Shown: positions 49,901 through 63,000 of the stretch, in pieces
Layout: every line of letters starts with the position of its first letter
Numbering within the stretch: position 1 is the stretch's first letter
Source of the DNA: Numida meleagris
Taxonomy: Eukaryota > Chordata > Aves > Galliformes > Numididae
Length of the DNA: 64,000 nt
Direction of reading: 5' to 3'
NCBI RefSeq assembly: GCF_002078875.1
Contig: NC_034411.1
Span: 29,595,226-29,659,225 of the forward strand
Notes under the pieces: model-generated
The model's database searches: none
The model's input: the letters and a program-made list of their open reading frames with translations, nothing else
What the model was told of the DNA's origin: nothing
Translations under genes and position numbers: made by a program

Positions 49901-50588
49901 TCATGAGGGAGTGGAAATGCGGACGCATTTCCAACAGAAGCAGAGTACAGGGGCACTTGGATGCTGCAGTCTAGGGACTTTTTTTGAAGTTACGTCTAAT
50001 TCTGGAGGATGGATTCACTTGTTAACAAGCGGTGGCAATTTAAGCATAAAACACTGTGGCGTCATTTGAGTTGGAAAGACCAGATACATACCAAGTCAAA
50101 ATCATTTTATTTTCAGTATATGAAGCAAAATGGATATAAACGGGACATTTTTGTTAATCATTTTGTAATTTGTCCTCTACTGACTGCTACTTAAATACCC
50201 TCGTAGGCTGTGCTAAACAGATCTTGTAGTTTAAGGCAAAAAAGAATTAATCATGTAAGATCTCACCTGAGTGTCTCTATTCCTGTGCTTTCCCATTCTC
50301 CTCCCCTTTTTCTTTCCCAAATATTCACCAGTATGTGTCATTTCGTAGCAGGAAAGGGTGGGGGTTCGTTTGATTATTTTTTGTTTTTTGTCTCTGAATC
50401 ACTGAAAGAGCAAAGGTATATAGGAAGAAACTGTATCCCATTTAATAAGAGTGAGTTAATCTCAAAATTATCTCTTAGTGCAGCAGAGTCATTGGGAAAT
50501 AGCATGTGTCTAGAAGTGCCAACTTTAGTCCCATCTATGAGCAACTGTTCTTTGCTATCTGTTTTGACGATGTTAAGCTTGGAAGCTG

Positions 50589-50608
50589 AAGCTTAAAATT
50601 TTAAGCTT
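50589..50608 (+). repeat. 20-bp perfect palindrome
   Basis: AAGCTTAAAA joined to TTTTAAGCTT without a spacer. Perfectly self-complementary AT-rich DNA downstream of BTBD9; no function evident. Confidence 0.7.
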
Positions 50609-50979
50609 TTATTTTTTAAAGGCTGCATGACTCAGGGAGAAATAGGAATAACCATAAATCTTCGCTCCTATCAGCAACAAACAGCCTGCCAGCTGCACAG
50701 GTTCCCTCCTGGCTTGCAGAAAGGACACGGGCCAGTTATTATCAGTGTATTCATGGAAATGCTGGTTTCTCTCGTTCTGTTTGATCAAACAAGCGTGGTT
50801 TTTGAATGTTAAGATTCGCGCCATGTGTCTGTGGGATATAGTGGGATCGCTTAGCGTGGAAATATCACCATCTCTAGGATAAAATCAAATAGGCAAGAGG
50901 AAGTATTTTTAGAATATGAAAGGTGAATTTTGCTTCTTATTTTTTGAACAGTTATTCTTTAAGAGAAGACATTCTGTAT

Positions 50980-51215
50980 CCTGACAGCTCGGTTTCCTTA
51001 AGCCTTTGGAGAAGGATACCGTCTCCCTTCTCAGGCATCCCTCCTCTGACAGTAGTCCATAGCAAAGTAAGGTTCATGAAGAACCTTATCAAAGGCTTTT
51101 ATAATATAATATACCAAATTGATCACTTGTACCATTGTGCTCATTGACTTCTTCAAGGCTCTTATTTATAAGGTAATTCTTTCCTCTGCAAAAGCCATCC
51201 TGAGTGTTTCCATTT
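50980..51215 (-). mobile_element. Ancient L3/CR1-like LINE RT remnant
   Basis: On the minus strand, 51100 down to 51070 reads KAFDKVLHEPY, the RT motif of L3/CR1-clade LINEs. Upstream of it in the element (51180-51110) comes a block resembling EFFEEVNEH, typical of L3-like elements and unlike the avian CR1 copies in this window. No frame is open across it. Both ends are soft; similarity may extend to about 51400 but I cannot trace it. This appears much older than the CR1 copies in the introns. Confidence 0.6.
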
Positions 51216-54200
51216 TGTTTACCAAAGAGGAAATGAAGAGACAAGCCATGCTTCTGTGCACTGTGGAACAGTTTTTACACTTTCCTATCAGTTGGGTCAT
51301 ATACTCTTATCCTTCTCTATTTCATTTGGACTCCTTCACTACTGCATTTAGTATGATTTTAGAAGATGGGAGTCACGGCTCAGGGACTGTGTGTACTGTG
51401 TATTGCTAATCAACCCACACCCAGCCGGGGAAGCACAGTTATGGAATAGCTGAGGAATTTGGTTGTCCTCAAGCACTACCAACTGCTCTCCCATGTGTCT
51501 GCTTCCCTGTCTACCTGTGGCTACTATCTTGTGCCTCAGTTATTCTAAAACAGTGTGACCTATTGCGTGGAGCTCATGCACAGGGCAACAACACAGGCTG
51601 GGACACAGCTATGTTTATTTCATCTAAAGATTGTCTGTAGGCCATGCATAGGTGCTCATATCTGTGTGTACCCAATGGATGCAAACTGCTACAAGCAAAT
51701 CAGCTGTGGGCATGCATATTCTTGACCAATGAGAGATTCCTAATTTGATCTGTAGAATTTGTGAGCTTTGAAAATAGCTTTTAATAGGCGCTGTTGAGGA
51801 TTCCAAGATTGCTGCTTAAAAACCACATGAAAGTTAAAGTGATTCTAAGTACAGCTAATAATTGCCCTTGCCTTGGAGCCTGTGCATGAGACCAAGCCAG
51901 AGCCGTATTTGGAGGTATTTATTTTTTGACAAAAAGTTACTTTGCAGCCTACTTGAAGCATACTTGAATGTATCAATGTGGGGCTTAATGAGAGTATTAG
52001 AAAGGTCGGGGTGTGTCTGAGGCTCCCTACTGCAGTTCTACTAGTCTGCTTTGTTTAGCAAGGCAATTTGCTATCAGTCCGTCATTGCAATGGATTAAAC
52101 TGATGCCACTGTCAGGATCTCGGAAGGTCTTGCTTTCTATCATTCCCACAAAATGTACATTTAAGATGTGTATTTTTAAGAAATGAGAATGTGGAACAAA
52201 TAGGTGATTTGACAAGTGTGTTCTTTATGCTGAATGCCCTTTCCAGGACTGCTGCATAAATATCTTTGTTGTTTTAATTCAGACATGACATTATCACATT
52301 CTGTTATCAGCTGCTGGGTAAAAAGATATTTTTACTAAGGTGCTGACACAGTGTAGTTTTATTGCTGCTTGCACTGTCCAGACTTCAGCATCCTATCATG
52401 GAGGTGACACTTTCTCTTACAGAAGTATTTTTAAGCTATTAGTATTACTATTAATAAATGGGATCTCATTAATATAAATGGAAAATATGCCGTGATACTT
52501 CTAGCCATGCTCCAAGCCGTATGGCACCAGTACAAGTTTGCTGCAAATGCATAAGCTTACATTAAGGTAATATTTTGATTTCTCATGTTATTAATGATAA
52601 TATGAGACAGAAACAACTACCTTTGTCAGTGATCAGAACAAGGAAAGGAATTAACCTACAATTTAGTTGCTGCCGTAATAGAGTCTAGGTTAAAACCTAT
52701 TAGGAGGATCATAAGGGAAAAAAAGCAGTGCCTTTGTGACTGAGGGTATTAGAAGGCATGTTTTTCAGCAAAAGCACAGAAGAAGAGATCAGTTGATACG
52801 TACACTTAACTCTCTCCTATATGTTTAATGGTACTCTTTCTTGGCCTGCTTCCAGCAGCTTTCCTCCTCTTTGTGCTGCTGTAACTCTGATGCAGAGGGG
52901 TTTCTATCAGTGACAGTGAAGTTCTCTGTCTAAAGTTCCATCTGTTGGGAGGAAAATGGAGCATGTCCTTATTATACAAACATTTCCTCAGTGCATGTTC
53001 TTATGTAGAACTGATGGAAATATTTATTTAAATGCAAATAAATTCTCCTTTGTCAGAAGTATTGTCTCCAACTGCAGACCTGGAGAATTATTTGGGCAGT
53101 ACGCTGAATACAGCATTGGTAATTTCAAAGTCTTAAAAACTAACTGGGGAAAGTTTTGCCTCAGCTGTAGTTTAATATTAGGCCCTGCTTAGAACAGTCA
53201 ATTAGCTTCAGTATTCTTTCCACCTTTCTCAAATTGGGAGCAATAGTATGAATGTGAATATGTTATCCTGCACACTTTATTATATCCTAATTCCTCATTA
53301 AATTGACCTTTCTTTTTGTTTCAAACCAGACTAGGACAGCAAGAAATCCTGTAGTCTTCTGGCATTTGCAAGATGCAGGTATGACTGATGGAGTGTTTAA
53401 CAGCTCCTGCGGCCCATTACACTTGCACATAATCTTTCTGGGTGATGGGCCAGCATTTGGATATTAGGGTACATGACTAGGATGATTAAAGCTTCTCCTC
53501 AAAGAGGATACTGTTACTCCCTTCATGCTGTTATTCATACCGGTGACCTCAAAAACATAAACTGCATGTTTATTAATATCCCAGAGTATTTTTTTTCTTG
53601 TTTTTCCATGTATAAACTCTGAAAACAGTTCCCAGTGGCAGCTGCTTAGGGAAATGACTTTCTCAATAACTTAAATTTAACAGTTTCTAAGTTTAGCTGT
53701 TACCGGTCAGATTCTGTATCAGCGCGGTAAGGAAAGGGGATTCATCTTCAAGAAATGATTCTTTAGCCAGACATGAAGGAGCTCATGAAAAGGCCTGTCC
53801 CTTTTCTTTAAGGCTATTGTGATCCATAGTCAAGGCATAGTCAAGGAAGTGCTCTTGTAATGGTTGCAAGGGTTTTCAGTTGTGTGAAGATGAGAGAGAA
53901 AGTAGCAGATGAAACGTGAATACTCAGGGCCACATCAACCAACTGACTTGCAAGTAAGGTTGGTGTCCATAACATCTGCTTTCCAAGGCTGCCAAATCCT
54001 GACTGTCTCTGCAGTCAGTGGGAAGTAGGCTGAAGACTGAAGCTAACAGGTGTCAAAATTACGTGGACTAAATCTGATCTATAATTCTTTCCACTGATTG
54101 CAGTATTAAGCAAGTCAAATCAGCCATGATGTCACAGGTTGAAGCATAGCATTAGGCTCATAAATCTAAGATACTGTGGAGGGGCACTGCACCAAATTTA

Positions 54201-57200
54201 ATAGTTTGCTTCTGCTGAGTTGGAGATGCTTGTGTAATATCGAAATCCAAAGTATCAAATGTTTTCAACTCGAATACAAGTTTGTAAGACGATAACTACA
54301 GTGCAGCCTCCATCACAAACATCATTTGCAACACCTCCCTGTTTTTAATGAATATTAAGGATGACATAAGATTACAGTTGCACTTGTGATCTAACTGAAG
54401 AGGCTGTTCTGTGCTAGGTGCTATGCAAACGTGTATTTCAGGTTTAGTTTCAAAGTGTTGCCTGGTCCATTTTGTGGCAAGGGAGATACTACTATATTCT
54501 GTTCCCTTGAAAACATTGTAGAAGCTACAAGCTAACAGCTATAGTGTAAATTTTACTCCTGAGAATGTGAAGTAGCAAGCTGCTTTATCATTTTCTTCCT
54601 CAAATATAAATAATATTGCCCATTTTGGGGGGTGATTTTAATTTTGAGGTTGTTAGGCGACTATTTTTCTCAAGATTAATGGTTTTCCTTACATGTCATT
54701 CTCCCTACTGTATTTTCTTTTCCATCCCTCTTCAGAGCCATATTACTGCAGCACAGCAGATGCTGACAAACAAAAAGAACTTTGTGCATCTTATTTATCA
54801 TGAAAGTGCTAAAAGTCTAGCTTTTTAGCTCACTTAATCATTTTGACAAGATGACAATATGATGTGTCATCACCAGACAGATGACACTAGACAGATGACA
54901 ATACTAATCCTGAGGAAGGTTCTCGGGGGAGATTTGTATCGTAAAAATTGACATATATTGTATCAAGGTGAACATAATACATTTAGGAAAACAGCAATTT
55001 GCTACTTTGCGCTGTTCAGTCTATCTCTAGGTCTTTATCAGTTTTAAGTCACAGTTTCTGCTCATCTCTGCTGCCTCAGAGTTTGGGCTCTGCTAAAACT
55101 GGCTGGTCCCTTATGCCAGCCCCCAGTCCTGGAGCTGCTGGGATGCTGATGGATAGGACGTGCACAGATGTTTGCTTAATGGTCATTTCCTTAGAGGCTC
55201 CTGTCAGAGCTGTTGGCAGGAAAACAGAGGAATTACCTTGGAAACTGCTAACTCACTTTCACTGAACGATAGAGCGTTTTATTGCGAACCATGTTTGACC
55301 AGTTTCTGAATGTATGAATTGCTTTCAAAGAGGAAACTATTCCTCACATAGATGATGTCACCCAGCAGCTGCTCTGGAAAATCCACAATTTTGCTGCTGG
55401 CTGGGACTGATGTCTGATGCTTCTAATGGGAAAGAAGAGTTCTTTAAAACGTACCTGCCCTGCTGAGCAGTCCTGGATAGAAGAAGACAGGCAGCAATCT
55501 CTAAAAAATGAGGAAAGAAAAAAACTACAGTGTAATTTTTGTTTTGAACAAAAAATTCCAACTATCCCTTCAGGTGATCACTGTCTGTCCTGAAATATGA
55601 GGTCTGATTACTCTTTCCCACCCCTCCCCGATGTAAATACCGGTGGTAGGAAGAGCACGCTGCAGGGCGGGGGAATGGAGTTTGCTCTACCGCCATGGCT
55701 GCAATCAGGTGTTAGAAGCATTGGCTTCCAATACATTATGCTGCTCTTTTTGCTGCACAGATTAGTTGCTGTGCCCGCATGTTGTGCTGCTTTTAACTCA
55801 TGCACAAACTTTGATCTTTCTTTCTTTTTTTTCCTGGCATTAGCGTTTGTTCTGTGACCTGTGCAAGAGACACACAGCTCAAGCTGAGACTGTTTAAGCC
55901 TTGCTTATGCCTGCCATATGTTGACTTACCCTGAGATACATTTTTCTTGATTTCTCTGATATATTCAACACCACAATCCCCATATGGTTACTACTTCATT
56001 GTGTATTCCAGTGGGAGTTTATTTTCTGCTTTTCAAAGGTTTGTCACAGAGGCTATCCTTAGTGGAACTCACTGTGTGCCTGGTTCATCTAATTATCCTC
56101 CCTAGTTAGAGATGCATCAGGCGCTCTGAGTTAAATTGGGGAAGGCTTTTAAAGTTGAATATCTGAACACTGGAAGCTGTACAAAGAGCAAAGAGTGAAA
56201 AGAAGGCATCATATATTGAACAGCAGCATGCTAAGATGAGAGGCAGCTTGTGTTCCTACTACCTGCTGCTGACTGTGCCTTGATTTCCACTGCAAAATGA
56301 GGGGAATCGGCAAAGAGACACACACCCCGCCCCACCACCCCCTCAGTGACCGGGCAGGAGAGAGCAAGTGCCCTGGCTTGCTTAAGGCTCATCTTGCAGA
56401 GGACAACAGGAGTCAGTGAAGCCAGCAAGTCTCACTGACAAGGCATCCTAAGGCAGTCTAAAGAAATGCAAACTAAGTGAGATTCTTTGGAATATTTGTG
56501 TCGCACTTACTGCCATGTTTTCCAGCACTGAAGAAGAAAAAATTCAGATCATTGCTGAAAAAAAGTAAGTGAAGATGCTGCCTTTTCCAGTTAGAAATAG
56601 CACAGCATAGGATGGTTTGTGGTACTGAATGTTTTTCCTTCAGATATCTATTAGATTTTTCTGTTCTTACCCGTATTCATAAAGGAATTTCATATAGTGT
56701 CCTACTGCAGTGTCATCAGATGTTGAAAAGCAAGACTGAAGGATGTCACTGATTTTGAGAAGCAACAGTATATGCATATCATTAACAAAGATGAATGAAT
56801 AGTAACAAACATCACTGGTGTGAAAAAAATGTATTAAATTACTTTTGCTTTGTCTTCCTTTTGGTTTCAAACAGAAAACACATGAACAACTGTCATGTTC
56901 TGCCAGACAACCCCAAGGTCCTCTCTTCTAATTTCCTTCTCCCTGTTAGTCAAAATCAGGCAGGTTGGTGGCACCCAAAGGCTGTGAGTCAGGAAAAGAT
57001 ATATTCTAAGATCTGCAGCACATGCAGTATTTATAGTTACTGCCTATATTACTACCTCCTACCTCTAAAGTATCAGATGTATGGTGGTAGCATGAATGTA
57101 AAAAAATAGGAATAGTAGACTAATAAAAAAAAAATTAAAGAATGAACCAAAAACTTATCAGAGTTTCTTCTGAGAAATAATCAATTGGTTATAGATATTG

Positions 57201-60031
57201 CTTGTACAACTGCTACTGTACAAGCCTAACTGTAACTCTTCACCCACATTTCTAGATAAATAATGCTACAGATGTATGAATATATGCACACGTGTATAAA
57301 AAATGAACACACGCACAAGAGCTTTGTTTGATCCAGCTCCCCACAACTCTCACCTAACTGGCAAATGCATATAAAAAAAAATGAAACAAAGCAGGCACAA
57401 GAAGCAAAGACCATGTGTTATATTTACCCATGCTTTCTACTCTCCCAGTTCTACTTCACACAAATCACAGTGTTTGGCAATGGTCTTGCACAGAGTCAAC
57501 GGCTGTAAATTCTAGAGTTCTGTATTATAGTTACACAGTAAGCACCACTGCTTTACACACTAAACCATGGAGTTTTACCGAAGAAGCTACAATATCAGCT
57601 GCTTTCCTGCATTGTTTGTATTTATGGGGAGCGTTCATCACTGATAGAGAAGGTCCATTTGTGCTGCTGTTGTTGCTGCCCAGAGACTGAGAATGCAATG
57701 ATTTCTCAGAAATCCTTTCTATTTCTTGCTGTCCCATGTCACCCAGAAAATTAACTCTGGCAAAAGCCATCAGAAGAGTGAAACAGACAGTGTGAATTCA
57801 AAGCATATTTGAGGGAGACTTTGGATTTCATAACTGCACAGTTGTCTGGTTACTACTCTATTTACTCTTCATGAAAACTGCTGTGGAATTTTCTGCCTAG
57901 GCACTCAGATAACAAAGAAATGAGTATTGGATGCGCCCAGCTATAATAGCGAATTAGGAAGGTAACGTTAAAGTCTGTAGCTGAATCAACATTTGTTTCT
58001 GTAACATAGAATTACAAAAAATATTTGAAATAAAACCTAGCATAAAAACATGACAAAATATCAGTGTCCCAGCAATGGCAAAATTCTTTGTCCGCAGTAA
58101 CATGCATGGCTTGAAGGCAGCCTCTTTCCCAAAGAGCTGGTGTTTTCCTAACACAAAGGGCTCTTTAAATACGCAAGAAAAACTTGTCTTATATGGGTCT
58201 CAGCCTACTCGCAGATCTCTGTAACTAACATCTTGTGAAACATCATGCTTGTAGTTTTCAACCGCTTGCAGCCTTTAATTCCAAACATAACCCAGGAGCC
58301 ACTCTATGAGAAGTAAATGCTGGTAGAGAAACACATTCAGGAGGACCACTGAAAGTCAGAATCATTACCATGTTATGTTTTTTTTTTCTTTATTATATGT
58401 TTTTAAGTCACTCGCTCTAATAAATTCTAAACACCTCTACAATGTAAAACAGGTTATGAGGTCACTGTCTCCAGGAACTTGAAATCTAATTTCAAGCAAA
58501 TAAAAGGTAAAGTAGAAAAACAATTGTCAAAGGCTATGGAAATGTCTGTGTCAAGGCAGAAAGTCTGTGCAAGCAAATGAAAGAAATTGTTGATTTTTAT
58601 ATACCAGAGACTGGAGTGTGGATTTAAAGTGACTTGCCCAAATGTCTGTTACATGAAAATGGAAACCACAGAGCATTGGTCTCTCTTACTAGAAAACACA
58701 GTATACTATATTCATTACGGCTTTAAAACTACAGAAAGCAGTCAGTATATTCTGTCCTGCTATGGCCTTTAATAAAGATTCACTCCTACTATCTGACGAG
58801 AAAAGAAATGTAACTTCGGGTGTTGTTTTTTTCATTCATACCTAGAGGCAAAAGAGATTGTAATGGCTGTCTTTCTAATAATACATCCGTATTTCAAAAT
58901 ACAAAAACTATTTTGTAAATTTCCCTTTAACGCAGTTTGGATTGCAAACCAAGACCTATGGCTTCACTGAAGGAAAAAAATCAAGCCATTTACAGAAGTC
59001 TATGTAGTTATACTGATGCTCAGCCTGGTACGCTTCTGCTAAACAGAACAACTGTATTCAGCCTGGGAAGTAAGATTTATAATTTATGAAGGTAGGAGGG
59101 AACATCTATGTTAAGGGGAAAAAAAGTGCTGAGACAGGGAAGAAAAACCAACAAGCAAACAGAGACTCTTAGATGAATAAATTCAAAGCTTTGCACATTT
59201 ACTGTCTGCTCTTTCCTGGTCCTGCTACTACTCTTCTGGACAATCATTTAATGGCACGCATTTGCTACAAGCACCCCTTTGGCACTAGGATACATCAGGA
59301 AAGTGACTGCCCTACAATATAACCAGCTGGGATCAATGTGATATCTCAGCTTGGTGACAAACTGTTTTTCCATGAATGGAGTTGCTCAAACGTGCCCAAT
59401 AAACTTAGCTGAAAGGCTGTCAGGGCTGAGCCTTGGACTTTGTGAGAATCTTTTTGCTTGACAAGTTCGCTAATTCATGATTAAAGGAAATGAGGAGGTT
59501 CAGCACATGAAACAGAGTGAGAAAAAGTTGCGGGCATGATTAACAGCTGGTAAAAATATGAACTTGAAATAATTACACTGTTCTCCACGTTCATGGCCTC
59601 TTTGTACTCATGTCGTGTTCTTTTGATGGCAAAAAGCAAAGAGGCTAACTAACCCACCAGCTGAGACCTGCAGGAATTAATTTTGTGGACTCTGATCAAA
59701 AGAAAGCCCTTCTAATGGCTGTAGCAAGGAAACACCAAACGAGCATCCGGGTCAGGGATTTACTATCCATAGCTGTAGGACTTTTTAAGCTCTCAGTATG
59801 GTAGATGCTCAAAAGCGATAAACTTAGGGCAAAAAAAACAAGAGGTTTGGGAAACTAGGATAAATAAAAAACACAGCACAGATCCTTAGGAAAGAGATGG
59901 AAGAGACATTAAAAAGAAAAACAGCCAATAGAATTTCCTTGAAGAAGACTGAGTTATTTTCTGGATCTTTCAAAAACTGGAACTTCTGTAGGCAATGTTG
60001 CTCAAAACCTTAGATCTTGTATGTCAGCCAA
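51216..60031. other. Intergenic region, no gene recognised
   Basis: No exon, RNA gene or clear mobile element could be identified on either strand. I looked for convergent ZFAND3 exons (AN1 zinc finger CxxC/CxC patterns on the minus strand), which synteny would predict downstream of BTBD9, and saw none. A short duplication of AGACAGATGACA lies near 54875-54900. Blocks near 52.3 and 59.4-59.7 kb look like candidate conserved non-coding DNA. Confidence 0.55.
57200..57225 (+). repeat. Short hairpin
   Basis: GCTTGTACA and TGTACAAGC form a perfect 9-bp stem with an 8-base loop. Too short for a microRNA precursor. Confidence 0.55.
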
Positions 60032-60085
60032 AATAAAGAGAAAACTGAGAGGCTGTGGCAAAAAAAAAAAAAAAAAAAAAAAAAA
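60032..60085 (+). repeat. AATAAA plus genomic A26 tail
   Basis: AATAAA at 60032-60037 is followed after 22 bases by 26 uninterrupted A (60060-60085). This is the exact layout of a polyadenylated RNA end copied into DNA. The upstream 300 bp match no gene I recognise. I could not find a matching target-site duplication by eye. It could be a retrocopy end or a coincidence. Confidence 0.55.
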
Positions 60086-63000
60086 GCAGATGCAGGAAGC
60101 CAAAAATTCTGAAGAAGCTTAGTTTTGGAGACACTGAAATGAAACAAAATTTGCATGCAAAAATGATTTTCATTAAATCAGTTTCAAGGAAACCGTGCAC
60201 ACAACTTAGTCAAAAAAGACAGCCAAGGTCTTGGTAGTAAAGCTAGAAGTGGAGAAATAGTAGTCCTGATCACATAGTTTAAAATTATTTATCACTATTT
60301 CCCTCAAAAGTGTTGTTTTTTCCTGAACACAAAAGGCACAAAGTACATTAAATATATTGCAGAAACCACAGTTATTTAATTTAGCACCCCTGCTAGAGAA
60401 ACCTGTCCATTTTTCTCAGTGTCAGGTGGGTTCTCCAGTACCTTCCTCATCTGGGCACTCTGCCTGGTCCCTCCACAATCTCCTGGAAATGCAAGATAGC
60501 ACTACTCCATGTTTGATCTGTCTTATCTCTGCAAATAACTAAAGCATCAGGAAGAACAAACGAGCCAAGAACAAAGCTGTGTTTGATAAAGTCCTATATG
60601 TATGGCTTTTCGTCTTTAGAATCTCGTGCAAAATACATGCAACTAAGAATGGAAAAGTGCATGCTGATATGCTGCAGTTGCACAGTTTGGCAAACTGCAG
60701 ATCTCATTTGTCATACTTGTTCTTTCATGCCACATGCATAAATCCTGTTGGATACAAGATAGGAGAGAGCTCCTATAGTAAAACACACATTATCAAAGGC
60801 AACAGAGAAACTTGTGAGATGAGAAACCTAGGTCATACAACTGCTGCTGGGTACACCTGAGAACACGCTGTGATGTACTCAGTGTCTGTGCCTGCTGTAG
60901 GTCTGAGCTGTGTCGAGCTTGTTATTTCTGGCCACACCAGAGACAAGTTGTCTCTTGCAGAGTCACTTGCATGTTCCCTGGTCTTGCAGAGAGAGGATTC
61001 ATTAATCCAGTGCAGTGCTAGCCCTGACCTAGGTCTGCAGCTATGTCACGGCTCGAAGTGGTTAGCTCAGATCCAGCATGAGCAGAGCTCATGTTCACAG
61101 CTGTTTTCTGGCTTACTCCTCATAGCTCTGGAAATTGTCCTTGCACGCTGTCCTCCCCACCCACCTGGTCCTGCCAATGTGGCACAAGCACTGAGATGCT
61201 TTGGATCTGCCAGGGTTTATAGTTGGGGCTCCTTGCCTCACAGAACAACCCTGTGATTTACAGGCCTGTAAGCAGTATGTCCGTGTTCTCCACCACTGCA
61301 CCTCAGCTATAATGTAAACTATTCCAGAGCTGCTTACCACTGTATCTATAGTGTAGGGTAAACCACTATTAGGATAATTCAATCCTAGAAAATACAGAGG
61401 TGATTGAATAGTAATGTGCAGAACAATTCTGCAAATTACAGCTCTGCAAGGCTAGGGTGACCATGAACTGGGGGTGCAGGAGAGGAAAACAGATTGCAAA
61501 GGTCTTGTGAGATGAGTATGGAAAAATGCTTGTCTTCCACGGTGTCATGCTACATCGGATACCTGCTATCAGCATCTTCAGCAGAAAAACAGAACATGCT
61601 TCGTAGCTCAGATGAATGGTATATGCTGAAGGAAAGGCAGCTGAATGAAAAACTCTTGAAGGAAGTCTCGTGTATTCAGGTATTTAGAGAGAACCAAAGC
61701 AAGTTTCACTTGCCTTCTGTATACCTTCACCTCCTGGAAGAACATGGAAAACGGCAAGGGACAGCGCTAATTGGAAATGTTCCCCTTCTTGGTTAGCTGT
61801 TAGGGAAGGAAAGCTCCTTTACAATGCATATGTAAGCAACCATTAAAATCAGCTGCCTTGTCATTCGGAAGATGACAGAGGAGAGCTGTACTTTCACTAC
61901 AACACTAAGACACCTGAATCTGTAATGACTAAAGGAAAACTGAACATCAGAACCCCTCCCCAAAGAATTACTTAATTTTTGCATGCTTTTTATCTGTTCT
62001 AAAGAAAGGAACAAAAGATTATTTTAGTGAGTGATAAATTAAACAAAAAAGAAGTAGCTTTCAGACAAAGCAAGCGACCCAAAATATTATGAATTTCAAT
62101 ATGTAGATGTTTGTGGAAAAACATAGAAGCCTCATCTAGAAGGCATCAAGGATACCTAACTCACAGCAACAGCTCTGAGTTCAGCATAGAGCGCTGCAGT
62201 CATAAATTTCTTAAAATGTTGTGGCTGTGATAGTGCCTCTAATTTTTTTTTTTTTAAAAAAGCAGGTACTGCACTTGTCTAGAACCTGAATAGCTGAGCT
62301 GTAGCTTCTCCATTTGAAGAACTCTCACAGTTTAGGAGACCCAGTAGATATCATAAAATGACATCAAGAAAGCTGCAGGAAGAAAGCACTTTCTCCTGTC
62401 CTCTTAAAGCTTGGGCGCTCTAGAGCTAGCAGTATCAGATACACACAGCAAGTAAGAAAGAAGGAGAAGTGTTCAATAAAGGTGATTAGTCTACATGAAT
62501 CCAGGAATGTTCCAATTTACCCACTGGTGGCAAGTGCTAATGTGGGACCAACACCTGTAAGACAAGCAGGTGCATTGCTCAGGAGTTCAGTGAGAATGGG
62601 GACCTATCCTTCACCAACCAGTTTATTCTGTTGCAGAAATTCCATATTTTTAAGATCTCTTCCTGATGTGATACTGTGTGAATCATAGCCTTCCGCTGGG
62701 CCTCCGTTTTCTCATATTTATGACTACAGCCTATCTTAGAGGGGTTTCTGAGGCCAAATTTGCATTTATGAAGTATTGTTAGACCTCTGAAGAGCTGGCA
62801 GAGCACAGTATCATCATCAGTTTTCTACATTTTTAAAATACTGAATAGGGGTAACGCAGTATGTCCTGCTGTCCTCCTTCAGAGAGAAAAAAAAAGGCAG
62901 AAAACTGAGTCAGATAGGGTATCAAGAAATCTTCTTTGTTACCATATAATGAAAGATAAAGGCACATTTTTTTTCTTTTGGCACCTTTTTCTGGTGCACA

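Larger units (their letters stand above)
40981..50979. other. Downstream region, no gene recognised
   Basis: AT-rich DNA after the proximal BTBD9 poly(A) signal. No CR1 is recognisable apart from a doubtful tail-like match near 45.4 kb. The longest open frames (50210-50596 on +, 47539-47946 on -) show no known family or repeat of amino-acid pattern. It may include a long BTBD9 3' UTR up to about 47.0 kb. Confidence 0.6.

Noticed and set aside
50210..50596. 128-codon + strand open frame
   Set aside because: Ser/Leu-rich chance frame without similarity to any family I know.
60870..61256. 128-codon + strand open frame in a less AT-rich block, overlapped by a minus-strand frame
   Set aside because: Higher GC makes stops rarer; the residues show no known pattern and no start or splice context supports either frame.
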